Of a stretch of 64,000 bases of DNA, positions 13,100 through 25,570 are shown one piece after another (the first letter of the stretch is position 1; each line of letters opens with the position of its first letter). The position numbers and the translations under genes are program-made. The stretch is from Lichenostomus cassidix (lineage: Eukaryota > Chordata > Aves > Passeriformes > Meliphagidae). Where the stretch lies: assembly GCA_008360975.2 (NCBI GenBank), contig CM039183.1:82124350-82188349 (forward strand). Direction: 5' to 3'. The notes under the pieces were generated by a model, which was not told where the DNA came from, searched no databases, and saw only the letters and a program-made list of their open reading frames with translations.

Positions 13100-15883
13100 G
13101 AAGATACACAATTGTTTATTCAGGACTCTCCCTCACCTGCAGGTTATTGCACTGTGATTTTGGAATTACCTTTAATCAGTTTTATTTCAGCTGCCATTTA
13201 AAATGTTATCAATCAAAAACTGTTATGAGATTTATATTTCTCAGAAATTGCTTCTCAAGAGTGGAGCTGATTAAGTATTTTCCACAGGAAAATGTTTGCC
13301 TATGAAAAACATAATGTTAGGAAAATAGCATCTCATTTATTAAAAAGAGAAAAAACATGTGAACATCTTGGTAAAAGTGTTGTTCTACCACCCTTCTGAA
13401 ATGGTATATTTCTCATATATAAGTTTAATACTGTGCAAAATAAATACTTAGGTGTTTAATTTGTTTTGGATTCTTTTTTATCTGCTGTCCTGGTTAATTT
13501 TGGAATTTCCTGTTGGGTGGAAATTATGACTTCTGGGCAGCTCCTTTTATAAGCCACCTTCATAGCAGACATCAGGTGATAACCCCTTGGAGAGACTGCA
13601 GGTGCATACTCCAGTTTAACTGCAGGAAAGTGTCCAAGAGCAGAGATCAATCTGGCAGACTGTGAGTAGTGGATTTATCAGTACTCAGACAAGTGGCTAC
13701 ATTCATTTTCACTTTGCGTAAGTCCAAAAAGTGTATGAAATCCATTTATTTTCTCTTAAAACACATTTCTTACATACTTATTCATTTCCTGATCTAGTAC
13801 CATTCTCATTCAGCAGAGCAGAGATTTTTGAATGTTCCCTTTGGCAAATGACTTTTGGGAAAAAAAAAAATCTCGTCCCTGATTTCCCAGACATCATCAG
13901 TCTTTTTGTATGTGTGTAACTGCTAAGAATTCAAGACAAAGAATATGAAACATCAATAATGCAAATTCTCTTTGGTTCTATTAATACTGGAAGGGGATGC
14001 AGATGACTCAAAAGTAAAGCACATCTAAGAGAGGGACAAAACATTATCACAGCATTGGTTGAATTTGGAACTTCTCTCCTGCAAGAAAGTAAAAAAATTT
14101 TCAAAAATAAATACTGTTTTGAATCAGAGTGCAAGCCACATATTTTTCAGACATTCCAGGAAACAAAAAGACATTATGAAACAAGAACATTTTAAACTTA
14201 AATATCTATCTTCATAAATCTAAGTATTAATATAAATGAAAGGTTAAGTTCACTGCAAGACACATTATTAGCACCTTCCTCACCTTTCAAAGACACTCAA
14301 GTGTTTATTCAGATGGACTTCTTAATCAATCTTTTATATATATGTTTTCATCTCCATTCAAAGAAGGCAGGATTTCATATACCACAATCCATCATAATTC
14401 CTATACTTTATTCTAGAGATTTAGCTTTCCATCCCAAATCAACTGAAAAGCTTCCTGGAACTTTTCCATTTCACAGAATCTGAATTTGAAAATGTTGTTA
14501 CATATTATTCATGGAAACACAGATTTTCAAACATTCCATTATAATTCCAATATTTCTTTTTTTTTTTCTTTTCTCGAGGATTCAAATGCAGGGATGTACA
14601 AACAACATGATGATGAACATATTGCACATGAATGATGGTATAATTCATGTTAAGTGAGGCTTCCCTGCTGTCCTCTTGTATAAATTTCTCAATAAGGTCT
14701 CAAGTTTTCTCTATTCTCAATAAAATCTTTGAGAAAGAGCCGAATGAACAATTAATAATCTTGCAGAATAATCCTTATCAGAACAAACTTTATAATTTTC
14801 AATATAAATAGTATTTCCAAACATCTCAAAATTAATATTTACCTAGCTTGATTTGATTTTTTCCCATTTAAATATTATTTAAAATATTTTTCTTTTAAAA
14901 AAGATTACATTCCTTTCAGACAATTTTTTTCTTAGTTGTTCATGTTTATCCCACAAGGCGGAATCTGGGACATACCAATCATTCTGTGGCAAAACACTAA
15001 TACCATCATAAATCTGGGTTTATGGCTTCATGACTGAAAGAAACAAAAGGAAAAAAGGGGTTGTGAAAGCACTCGCAAGATCAAAGAAATGCAGTGGAGA
15101 AATGAACTTCCCTGTTACACCATATATTCTACACTAATCTCTCCAAAGAATACATTTGGCTCCTGACATTTTGAAATCCACATTTGCAGTTCTGTAGATA
15201 AACAGTTGCTATTTTCATATCGAAACAACTTCTTACTATGTGTTTTTCAGAGTGCAGAGAAAGAGATGGCATTTAATATTCTGATCACTCTTATCACAGA
15301 TAGACTTCTGTATCCAAGCTTTGCTTTGTTTTTAATGCTTGAAACTATTTCAAAAAAGCATTTGCATCCTTCATTACTGACTTAGAGACCTTTTTTAACT
15401 TGCAATAAAACAAAGTAAAGCCCTCGCTTGCCTGCATGGATCACTTTGATTCATATATATGAATATATGCATATATTCCTATAATTCATGGATCATTGAC
15501 TGGTTTGCACTGGGAGTTGAAATTGCTGACAGTCTTAGCACTTATGCCATTGTCTGTATCTGCTTCTGTTGAGAGGATTTTTTCCCCTTCTAAATTCCAT
15601 TTTTAAGTTCTTGGTTTTATTTTAGCTATTTCTTAAAGCAATTTCATATCATGACTTTGTACATGATATCTATTTCCACTGACAGATTTCCAGTGAGTAA
15701 TGGGAAGAGGAAACCAGTTTTTTTCTTGTGGAAAAAGAACCTCTGGGCTGTGTTTGTGTTAATAAGCAAAGAAAGGATAAGGCATGGGTAGAATGCATGT
15801 ACAAAATTGTCCATTTTATGCAATACTTAACAGGTATGGAGTTTTACTGTACTATATCCCCTGTTATTGCAAATAATGTGTAA
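13100..15883. other. AT-rich non-coding stretch
   Basis: There is no recognisable gene. Two overlapping perfect 16-base palindromes occupy 15449-15477 (ATTCATATATATGAAT followed by AATATATGCATATATT). Everything else appears to be unique, very AT-rich sequence. Confidence 0.5.
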
Positions 15884-16216
15884 ATGCAGCTCAGAGAAGA
15901 CAAAGAGGGACTCTTTGTCAGGAACTACAGTGACAGGACAAGAAATAATGTGTATAAATTGAAACAGGTGAAATTTAGGTTAGATATTAGGAAGAAACTC
16001 TTTCCTGTGAGGATGGTGAGACACCAGAACAGATTGCCCAGAGAAATTGTGATCATCCCAGCCCTGGCAGTTTTCAAAGACAGGATGGATAAAGCCTTGA
16101 ACAACCTGGTCTAGTGGGAGGTGTCCCTGACTATGGCAGGGGACATTGGGACTATATGATCTTTAAGGTCTATTACAACCTCTCAACATTTTATGACGAT
16201 AGGATTCTATGATATT
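15884..16216 (+). mobile_element. CR1 LINE fragment, 3' end
   Basis: The words 'aggttagatattaggaagaa', 'gaggatggtgagacaccag', 'ttgcccagagaaattgtg' and 'atgatctttaaggtc' occur in the order found in the 3' end of avian CR1. The element ends in GGATTCTATGATAT, the CR1 tail. It is severely 5' truncated, as most CR1 copies are, so no reverse transcriptase remains. The 76-residue open frame at 15884-16114 is a chance frame in the CR1 tail, not a gene. Confidence 0.93.
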
Positions 16217-16797
16217 ACTTGCAAGGAATTATTTAATGAACTCTCCAGTGCAAGACATGTCTCTGGGTATCTATCCCTGTGCATGGGCAGCAGAGGGAAT
16301 AAAAACTGCACAGGAAGGAAGGAAGGAACTGAAGTGAGCCCTGCAGTGCAATGAGGAAAACACTGTTTTTTTCTAGAACAATGAGAATTTTTGTTTCAAG
16401 AACTGAAGCATTCATGAGGAAATCTGAGGCATGTGTAGAGCAGAAGGAGGCAAGTCTTGCACAAACTCACCCATCTTATCTTTAACAAACTGTACAGCTC
16501 AATATCAAATTGTAGACATATATATCTTTTAAACTGAACTCTCTTCAGAGAGACATGGTTACCTAACCTCCCAAAAGGATCACAAAAGGGAATTAACATA
16601 TGTGCAGGATACAAAGAAAACTATTTGGGAAAAAATATCTTTATGTACTTCATACAAATATAAAAGTACCGGTACCAGACAACTACCTTTTAATAACTTA
16701 GGAAACTAATCTTTACAGGTGAGAGAGAGGAAAAAGCACATGAAATTCCATGTGTTCCCTTTAGCTCCATGTGTCATGAGACTTAGAGGTCACCAGA

Positions 16798-18080
16798 GCT
16801 CTATTCAGCTTTTATGCCTGACTCTAAACTAAACCACATCTAACTACAGCAAAGAAAATAATCTTTTGGTAATGATAAATACCAATCTCTGAAGGACCTA
16901 TGTTATATCATAATCAGTATGGCTCTTCATAATTTTTGCCATCTACCCTAACTCTAATTATTTTAACCCATGTTTATTATTTCCAGCGGTTAGGACCACA
17001 TCATCTGGGTAGTAACATCAGTCCTTAGGTTATCCAGTCTAAACCCAGTTTTACCCAGCTGTCAGCACTCACTGAAAACAAGTGAACAAAACATTTAGAT
17101 CCCAAACAAACAAGTCACTTTCTGATCCCTAATTTCCAAAATCCTTCAGAAACAAAATGAGATATGCAACATTTAAATTCTCAAACCACTCTAGCCTCAA
17201 CCTGAGACAAATCCAAGCCAGACAATGAACATTCACCTCAAGCTACCCTTTACTGAATCTAACTTAACTGTTGTTGCCCAGGAATAAAAGCCAACAAAAA
17301 AACAAGTCTGAAATTAGATATTTTAAAGACACAGTACACAGGCAATAGAATTGCTTTGCATAATGCTGAAGACTGTGCAGCTTCAATCATTGAAAGGAGC
17401 TCTTCAATTTCCAACTCTCAAACTCTGAGTCCAGCCCGAACTCTAAACCTGGCAATGGTCAGGGATTGCAACTCTCCAGAAAACAGGATAGACAAAAAGC
17501 AATAGTTGTCCTTAACATCACTCTACTTATATCTTGAGATGTGTAGCCTTCTTCAATTTGCACATTCCCAAACAGTAGTCCAAACATAAGTGCTGAACTT
17601 AACCAAGGTCATGGAACAAATTATAAGAAAAAAAAGCAAAAATTATTGTCCTTAAACAACTCTTTTTCTTTATTCTGAGGGCAAAGCACCAGATGTTGAA
17701 GTGAGTTATTCAGTTATTGCATTCCCCCAAATAACCTTAACCTCAAAAATAATTCTAGCCAAGGGAACCACCCATCCAGTGAAGGGAACACAAGCTGTTG
17801 ACCGCAATTGACTCCAAAGTTTTCTTCAGTCTTCTCTCTGAAGGTTACTCAGTCTCAAAAAAACCCCAAAAAACTCAAGACTCAAGTCTTAGATTTGCAA
17901 GCCCCAACATAAGAGTAATTATGATAAGAACTATATACACAGTAAAAAAAAAAAGTATTGACAACAGCTCTATTCCAAACTCTTGAAGGCACAAAATAAT
18001 TAACTGGTTTCTTCAAGCTTTTATATTACCAATATTTAATCTAATTCTAATTCTAACTCTGACTGCAACCAAGGACCAGT
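16798..18080 (+). repeat. guanine-poor tract, possible diverged tandem repeat
   Basis: On the plus strand this stretch is rich in A, C and T and poor in G, with recurring words such as CTAACTCTAA, CTCAAACTCTGAG and CCTTAACCTC. Two segments, starting at 17501 and 17641, align well (AAT.gTTGTCCTTAA, then a T-rich stretch, then TTCTGAG or CTTGAG). Further TCTGAAGG-like words at about 17675, 17838 and 17980 suggest an irregular spacing of about 140-165 bases. This may be an old, diverged tandem repeat or just a composition-biased block. Confidence 0.35.
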
Positions 18081-20561
18081 TCTTCCAGTAAAAATACATA
18101 AATTCCTGATCACAGTCAATACCAGCCCATGTTTAGTATGAGGTGTGTCTTTTGGAAATAAATTATAATGTCTTACATTGGAGAGAAAGTTCAGCTGGAC
18201 ATATTTGAATTAAACTTCTGAATTAGATTAGGAGTTGAAATGGTTTTTTATGAAGGTCCTCTAGGCAGAGATTCCTTAAAATATTTTGAAGTACACCTTA
18301 AACTACAAATGTATTTTACAGAATCAGTGGGAGGCACTGTTGCTCCTACAGTAAGAAGGCCCTGAACACTACTTGGAGTATTACAGTTATAGGAAAAGAG
18401 CTAAGAAAAACTTCTCCTGAACATGAAATAAGTTATGCAACAGCAGAGGAACCTGGGACTCTGCTAAAGTGACAAGATCTACTCAAATGTCACATAACTA
18501 TAGGTTTGTTCATTTGCAGACTACATAGATATTTTCAATAGCCACTGACCTATATGGCACACTGTGCCATTTTCTAAGTGTCATGATATGTTTGAATCAT
18601 TACTCATCTTCACTTCAGGGAGTTAATTTCCACCTTCTCTGGGAATCAAAGAGTAAATTGGCTGAAAATATTCCCCAACTGTCTGACCTACAAGGCAAAT
18701 GGCAATGGTCCTTAACTGCTGTGCAGCTGTACCAGTTTCACACTATGTCACTCTAGTTAGGGAGAGAGCTGGGGCCAATGGTGGTCATTCCTTGTCAGGC
18801 AGAGGGCAGAGTTAGGATTAGCACTAGGATGATTTTAGAAAAGGATAACTGAAAATATCAACCATTTGCAGTGTATGCCAAGCCTTCTGCCACGTCTCGG
18901 TGAGGGGCACGAAGGATAAGGATTAGTGGTACAGAAATCCATGTTCACAGCCAAGGACAGCATCACTCCACCCTTGAGTAATAATTCACACTGGTTAGAA
19001 ATCTGTCCAGTCTGAGAGTTTCTGGTGATTGAGTAAGGACATATCACAGATGCTGCTAATGTGTCAGTGACTTCTGCTCCTGGCAATGACATTTTTTATC
19101 TTTTCCAGCAACACGATTTTCTAGTAAATTCAGCATGAATGTTGAGAGGCAGGTGTGGGTAGGGGTCCTTATGGAAAACATATTGGAATACCACAGGTGC
19201 ATGGGATGCATATGAGTGATGTAATTATGCTAAAGGAATTGTGGAAAAAAAAGAGTGGATGCAACATGTGTCACAGACAAACTAAGATCTTATGTAGGAA
19301 GTCACATATGGTCATCTCAGATGAGAACTCAGACATGGCTAATTGTAGATTTTGCCTGTGATTATAGAGGTCTGCACTTTTCTTTTTCCTGAGGAAGTTT
19401 AGGAAGTAGTCTTTAGCCTAACCTGCCTTTATATAAATATATCAGTGAGATGTCATATTACTAACAAAAAAGCTCAAAAGAAAGAATGAACAAAATCCAT
19501 GAATAAACCCTTAATAACTAGAATTACGTGTTAATTGATGAATTATGAACAAAGTGACAACTTGAAAATACTACTTAAAAGAAATAACACAACATTTCAT
19601 CAGAGTAAATAACAGTTCATTTGGGGAAAAATCTGATGGAATTTGGCTGGAAATTAAGGTGTGAATTGATCTCAGTGGGAAGTAATGTAATGAAAAACAC
19701 AGGACCATATATTCCTGGGGATGTGTGAAAATACCATCATTAAAAGTTCATCATTCACTTTTCTTCTTTACAAAGTCTTATAGTGGTCAGGAATCCATGT
19801 TTCCAAAACCAAATTGTCCCATAAAACTCAGTTTGGTAACAGGAAAATGTCCTGTACAGACAAAACTACATGCAGTGTGTGGAAAAAAATTACAGAATAT
19901 ATATTCATGAAGTATGGTCTCAGTAACATCTATGCTTCTTTGAACTAATAGACAGGAAAACCCATTCAAGACTTTTTAAAGAAATCTTTGAAGACAATAA
20001 AATAAATCCCAAACAAATGACTCATTCTGATCTGTGACCCCCTAAGAGCTCCCACACTGCCTTCTGTTCTCTGGGCACAGATGTTAGGAACCCAGGACTC
20101 TCACTCTGGCACATGCATCATGCTATGGATTGATCAGCCAACCTTTAAGGAGGTAAAGGAGAGAAAACTCATTATGAGAAAGTGGAAAATGGGACTTTCC
20201 AAAGGGTCAGGCTTAGTATACATAGAAAGTACTATATGATAAGAACAACATTACTTTTGCACACTTGAAAACGGCTGTACTGAAGATCAGTCTTTCTGAG
20301 AAGGAAGACAAATAAAAAGCCCCTGAAATATCTTTTCCTTTATGATAAATAAATAAGTTAATAGATCATTCTTTCCTCCTTAGTGATTCTAAGCAAAGTA
20401 ATTATATTTAGCTGTTCTGCAGGGTCAGGGCATAGAGGGGCACATCTTTATCAGTAACTTAGAAAAAGTTGTGGCACAGATTCAAGCATTGACATGGAGT
20501 CATGCATACTTGTTTCATTTCTAGAAGTTGCCCTAGCATAGTTTTAATGTCTGTCAGATGA
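18081..20561. other. non-coding stretch, no feature recognised
   Basis: The sequence is AT-rich except for a mildly GC-richer part at about 18720-19090. Reverse-strand and forward-strand open frames here are 60-85 residues, have no recognisable motif, and are consistent with chance. Confidence 0.5.
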
Positions 20562-20887
20562 CAAGAAAGCTGGAGAGAGACATTTTACAAGGGCCTATAG
20601 TGATGGGACAAGAGGGAATGGCTTCAAACTGAAAGAAGGTAGTTTTACATTATATATTAGGAAAAAATTCTTAACTGTGAGGGTGGTGAGGCACTAGTCC
20701 AGGTTGTCCAGAGAGGTTGTGGATGCCCCATCTCTGAAACTATTCAAGGCCAGATTGAATGGGGCACTGAGTAATCCAATGTAGTGAGTGGCATCCCTGC
20801 CCATGGCAGGGAGGTTGGAACTTGATGGTCTTTAAGATCCCTTGATGATCTTTAAGAGCCCAGGCCATTCTCTGATTCAATGATAAT
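20562..20887 (+). mobile_element. CR1 LINE fragment, 3' end, with internal duplication
   Basis: The CR1 words appear in order: 'gctggagagagac', 'agtgatgggacaagagg', 'ggcttcaaactgaaag', 'gagggtggtgaggcac', 'gaggttgtggatgcccc' and 'cccatggcaggg'. The tail holds a 20-base tandem duplication: the unit CTTGATGGTCTTTAAGATCC at 20821-20840 is repeated at 20841-20860 with two differences. It ends in a decayed TGATTCAATGATAAT tail. It is 5' truncated with no coding capacity. Confidence 0.93.
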
Positions 20888-22576
20888 AATTACAGCTACA
20901 CCTTTAAGGAAAATCTCTATCAAGTCCTTGGTTAATAAACTGAGAAGTCTCAGAACATGCAAACTGGATTCCTTTCTCCTGAAACTGAACTGAGAAATGC
21001 ACTCCAAGAGAGCATTAAATGAGATCCCACCATCGATGGACATGTTTTCCATTAGACTGAACAGGAACTAGTCTGAAGTGAAAATTCCTGAAGACTTCCA
21101 TCTACAAAACCCCACTTAATGTCTGTTCTAATGGGTAATGCAGATGTTGCCTGTAAATGTCGTGTCTCTCCAGAAGGGTGCAGGTACTTATATAAAAGGT
21201 GCAAATTGTAACAGGAAGAAGCTGAAGTAATCAAAGTTTCAGTTTATTTAAGACAGAACAGACATAATAAAAGATTATTTGTGGTTACCCCCTTCTGGAA
21301 TTTTGAAGGACTACATGTACAGTTCTTAAAGACTGTAAATAATTCTCACTTTTCTTTCTTGAAAAGAGGACCATTTATCCTAATGCTGAGTGTGAACTAT
21401 ACTTAATATTTTTCCTAAAGTTTATTACCCCTTCATATTAAAATTTTCACTTCTAGAAGAGAAATAGTATAATAAATCCATCAAAAACATGACTGCAATT
21501 TTGTTTAAATGAGCTATATTTATGTATTTTCCTTTAAAATTCATGTGTTAAAATTAATCTTCTTTTTGCACTTGCATGCATTTTGCATTCCTGAGGGCAT
21601 AAGAAATTACTCTGGAACTGATAGAGCCCTAGATTTTCTTCAACACCCATCCACATCAATTTAGCATCTGTTTTCAATGCTGTATAATTTTTTTTTTTAA
21701 TTCGTGGGTTTAGTTTATTTATAAATGTGGAATATCATAGATTATGCTTTCCTCATGTAATCCTGAAATTAATTTCTTCTATGGCAAAAAATATCATCAA
21801 CATTTCTATATAAATGCAAAAAAAAAAAAAATCAATCCAGTTAAAAAACCAGCTTAACACAGTAAATTTTTTATAGTTTTGTTATGTTCTTTAAATGTTA
21901 GACTTTGTATCTTGCAAAAAGTTCTCATTACCTAGAAGACATATGACACTTTTTACTTCATATTTATATAATCAATTTTTTAAAAATAACAACCCAAAAT
22001 ATATACTTGCCCAAGGACAGGTCCTCATGTAAGCTTTGTTTAGATATGTCACATAAAATAATACCTGATACCTTTTATGTTGTACTTACTAATTTTTTAT
22101 ATCTTGGAAATTACACAAGTTTGTTCTTCTATACATATTATTAATTTCTTTAACTTCTTCAGTATGTTTAGCAAAAGGAAGTAGAAGACTTCTTGCTTCA
22201 TTTGATGTATAAATACAGTTGTATGTGAGAATGGGGTGAAATTTACCCATATTAGAACCCACTGTTCTACCACTAGGAATAAAAACTAAATGAAACTAAA
22301 TAAAACTATGCATAGAATCAAGTTATTTTAAAACTCATATTTATGTATTGCAAAGAACACATCCTCAGACCTTTAACCCAAAAATCCTCATCTTCTGTAT
22401 TTTGCTATAGGTTTTACAAAGCTGACAAAACCAATTTTATTTGTGAATCTACTCTCTGAACTTGGGGTTTAATTTTTCAAAATTAAAATAAATAATAATG
22501 TTCATATCTTACATTCATTCCCCGGCTTTAAAAAATAAATAAATGTTAAGAAAATAGTACTATCCAATTATATTTT
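20888..22576. other. very AT-rich non-coding stretch
   Basis: Long A and T runs occur (for example about 21818-21831) and no gene or repeat family is recognised. Nothing looks like a processed pseudogene ending in one of the A runs. Confidence 0.5.
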
Positions 22577-22648
22577 GTCTGGATCCTCAGCTGGTGTGAG
22601 TTTAAATATACACACCCACAAGGAATTATCACAGCTGAGGATCCAGAC
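22577..22648. repeat. palindromic element with 17-base perfect arms
   Basis: GTCTGGATCCTCAGCTG at 22577-22593 is the exact reverse complement of CAGCTGAGGATCCAGAC at 22632-22648, with 38 bases between. I recall 'ccagctgaggatctggc' as the end of an old palindromic repeat common in amniote genomes, so this is probably a shortened copy of such an element, perhaps a non-autonomous DNA transposon. The family name is not certain. Perfect arms in an otherwise old element could reflect arm-to-arm gene conversion or conservation. Confidence 0.75.
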
Positions 22649-24696
22649 ACAAATTTTTACACCCTTTATCATCTGTTTATTAAGGTTCTGATCATTGTAT
22701 AAGTTAGAACCCCTTTGCAGCACTCTGACCATGTGCAAACATCTTAGTCTCCACCTTTAGCTCCTTTACAATACCAGAGAAATTTGAAAAAACCTTTCTG
22801 ACAGACAAAATCTGATGTAGGGGATGGAATCTTGGCTCAATAAAAGTCAGTGGGAAATTCCTATTGAATTTATTACAATTTTCTCCAGAGTAGTAAAACA
22901 AGACCCTATAAGGAAAGGATGCATTCCTAAACATAATTTATGAATGATGACAGGGCAGTTAGGCACCTTTTTCTAGTTAGCTGTGGAGCAAAGAAAAGAA
23001 TATTATCTCTTAGAAAGTCTGGGAAATCTGCTGCTCATGTCAGTTTCCTGACATAAACACATCCTGACACAAAGCCCTCAGTGGTAACTATAGGACTTAA
23101 TAGGGAACCTCCAAGAGAATTGTGCTTTCCAGAAATGTTTTTTACATTACTATTCCTAACATGAGCATAAAAGCAAATTTCATTGATAGAGTATATATAT
23201 TTACATTGGATTATTTTTTTGGCTATGTGATATACCAGCTTTCTTTATGATCTGCAGGTTTATGAGGAAAAACCACATCTTAGAACAATTATGAGAGTTA
23301 CTACAACTTTACTGAGACCAAGAAATTTTTTTTTCTCATTTTTGGCTTTTCCTTGGCTAATGTTGATGACAATGGCTTAGCTTTTTCTGGACAGAAAGTG
23401 TTTTGAAGGAAATGAACAGCACAGCTGAACAAGGGACAGGGAAAAAAAGGTGAAAGAAAGTTTTGCCATGTGACACAGTCATGTCACATGCATTCAGGTC
23501 ATAAACTTGGAAAATAACAGATGCAGAAAAAACAACTTCAAGGGCATTCACACTGGAAAGTCCACCTTCTTATTAATTAATCTGCCCAATTTTTACTTAA
23601 CTTTTTAACAAAGCCACCAAACTACAGAATTAGTTAATAGCTAAAACAGACAACTCTGCCATTAGTTTTCTCTGCCTCTCCCAGTGGTTTGGGGATTTAT
23701 GGGCTATTTCCTACACATAGATCAGTAAACTTTATGAAATACTGAAAAAAAAGTGAAGAAATTATAAAAACAGAATTTTGATACTCCTAGAAAATCACTG
23801 GAGACCTAGTCTAAGCCTCTCCAAAGCCAATTAAAATACTGGTAAGCATTAAGGATATGAAGGAGGATAGTACTGAAAATACAATGCATTTATATAAATT
23901 GATATTACCAGTGTTCTGACTTTGCTTTAATTCCTAATCTCAGAAAGAGGTAAAAAAACTTAGAAGAGTTTCACTGGTGGTTATTAAAGAAAACCCATCA
24001 ATCGGTTTATTCTTTTATGTCTTAAGGATAAGATATGAATTATTAATAAATAAAGGTTAAGTGGCTTTTGCATGAAAAAGGTCTTCATGTATTGGTAATG
24101 TGGAATAATTATCGTAATATTAAAACAATAGCAGTAAGAGTAGAATGAATTTTGTTCATTTTCTGTTATCAACTGCATTAATACAATCACCTTCTGTCCA
24201 ACACAGCCACATAGTTAGTACATGTTAGAATACAATGTCTAATGATGAGGAGGTTATTATTTATTTAAGTCCTTTTCAATATGAAGCAATCATCACCTTT
24301 TTAACTAATAATATATTTTACATTCTAGAAACATGGGAATCATCTGCAATGATACTTAAAGCTGCATATAGAGTGTGCTTCTCCATTCCTGTGGCTGGGT
24401 TAACACCACACCCATGGAAAATGTTATTACGGTCTAATGATTCCAGAGTTTGATTTTACTCAGATGGGACCATGCAGGCCACGTTAAACTGACCAACTGT
24501 GATTTACAGCTAGTTTGTCTTCTGCCTGGAAAATGTACAATTGAGCTATTTCAAACAGTAGCTGTTTTCCACATTCATCTGTTTCGGATCACGCTAATCC
24601 TAGGTTTGGATGAATGATAACATGAAGTTAATGTTTATGGAGTTCCCAAGTATTTATTAAGTATTACACAACTGCAGTGCCACAACCATGGAATGA
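22649..24696. other. AT-rich non-coding stretch
   Basis: No gene is recognised. The phrase AAAGTCAGTGGGA at about 22845 resembles wording seen in old amniote repeats, but it is too short to call. Confidence 0.45.
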
Positions 24697-24833
24697 ATCA
24701 CAAAATGTTAAAGGTTGGAAGAGACCTTAAAGATCATCTAGTCTCAATCTCCTCCACTGTGGGTAGGAAAACCTCCAACTAATGAACATGATCTCAATGA
24801 ATTTCAGTTGAGTGTGGACACACTCCATGTCCC
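24697..24833 (-). mobile_element. CR1 LINE fragment, reverse strand
   Basis: Read on the plus strand it opens 'aaaggttggaagagacctta' followed by 'aagatcatctagtc', the reverse complement of a CR1 3' end. Its 3' end is on the left, and the body is cut off at about 24833, where a forward CR1 fragment begins. The right boundary is approximate. Confidence 0.85.
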
Positions 24834-24942
24834 TGTTCTAGACATGGTTCAAGGCAATCAGCTTTAGGTGGCCCCGCTTCAGCAGGGCGGGTGAACAACA
24901 GGACCTCTAGAGATCCCCTCAAACCACAATGATTCTGTAATT
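24834..24942 (+). mobile_element. CR1 LINE fragment, forward strand
   Basis: The words 'agacatggttcaaggcaatc', 'taggtggccccgcttcagca', 'gacctctagagatcccctc' and the tail 'caatgattctgtaattct' follow the CR1 3' end in forward order. It abuts the reverse-strand CR1 piece to its left, giving a head-to-head pair. Confidence 0.82.
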
Positions 24943-25082
24943 CTTGCCATGCATGTGTAGAAGGATTGCCAGCAGCAAACTTGCAAAAACTATAGCTTAG
25001 TTTGCTACATTCATAAAAAGGCTATGTATTATTCATGTTATGCTCTATGTATGACAAATAGAAAACACACTTAACTCTTTTA

Positions 25083-25570
25083 TGTTGCTTGAGCTCCCTA
25101 TACCTTTTTGACGGTTTGGGGATTTTGCCAGGGATTGGCTGGGATTTTTTTCCTGCTTTGGAAGTCAAGAAACAAGTTTGCGGGTTTTGTTTGTGGGTTT
25201 TGTTTCTTTGGGTTGTTCTCAGAGAAGCACAGAGCTCATTCCGGCTGCAGGGTTGTAAAGGTCATGGAAGTGATAGAGTTCCAGCAAGTATGGAATACCA
25301 CACAGCATCACAGAATGAATGATCAGAAACACAGCAAGCCACAACTCAGAGAAGAGATTTGCCCTGCAAGATCTCCTCCCCCACATGCTTGGTAGCTGAC
25401 AATAGTTACAAGGCGGAGTTATGTGAACTGGATCAGGCAGCCAACCTCTCTATAAAGAGTTTATTGCTTCAGGATCAGTTGTATGTCTCTGCATACAACT
25501 GTGGTTGAGAATAATCTTTTTCTAGGTATAACCTGAATTTAGAAAATACCTACAGTTTAAGTAGTTAACA
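25083..25570 (+). mobile_element. possible LTR-derived block (unclassified)
   Basis: This block is GC-richer than its flanks. It starts TGTT and ends AACA, contains TATAAAG at about 25451-25457, and has a 9-base stem hairpin (25477-25485 with 25492-25500) shortly downstream, an arrangement seen in some LTR R regions. No target duplication is visible and the wording does not match an LTR family I can name. The LTR reading is weak. Confidence 0.22.

Noticed and set aside
15884..16114. Forward frame ending LPREIVIIPALAVFKDRMDK as a possible gene
   Set aside because: It is a chance frame through the non-coding CR1 3' region.
24697..24942. Twin-primed single CR1 insertion
   Set aside because: Both halves carry a 3' tail, whereas twin priming leaves one.
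25477..25500. Hairpin as a tRNA or microRNA gene
   Set aside because: A 9-base stem is too short for a microRNA precursor and no tRNA arms or box elements are present.
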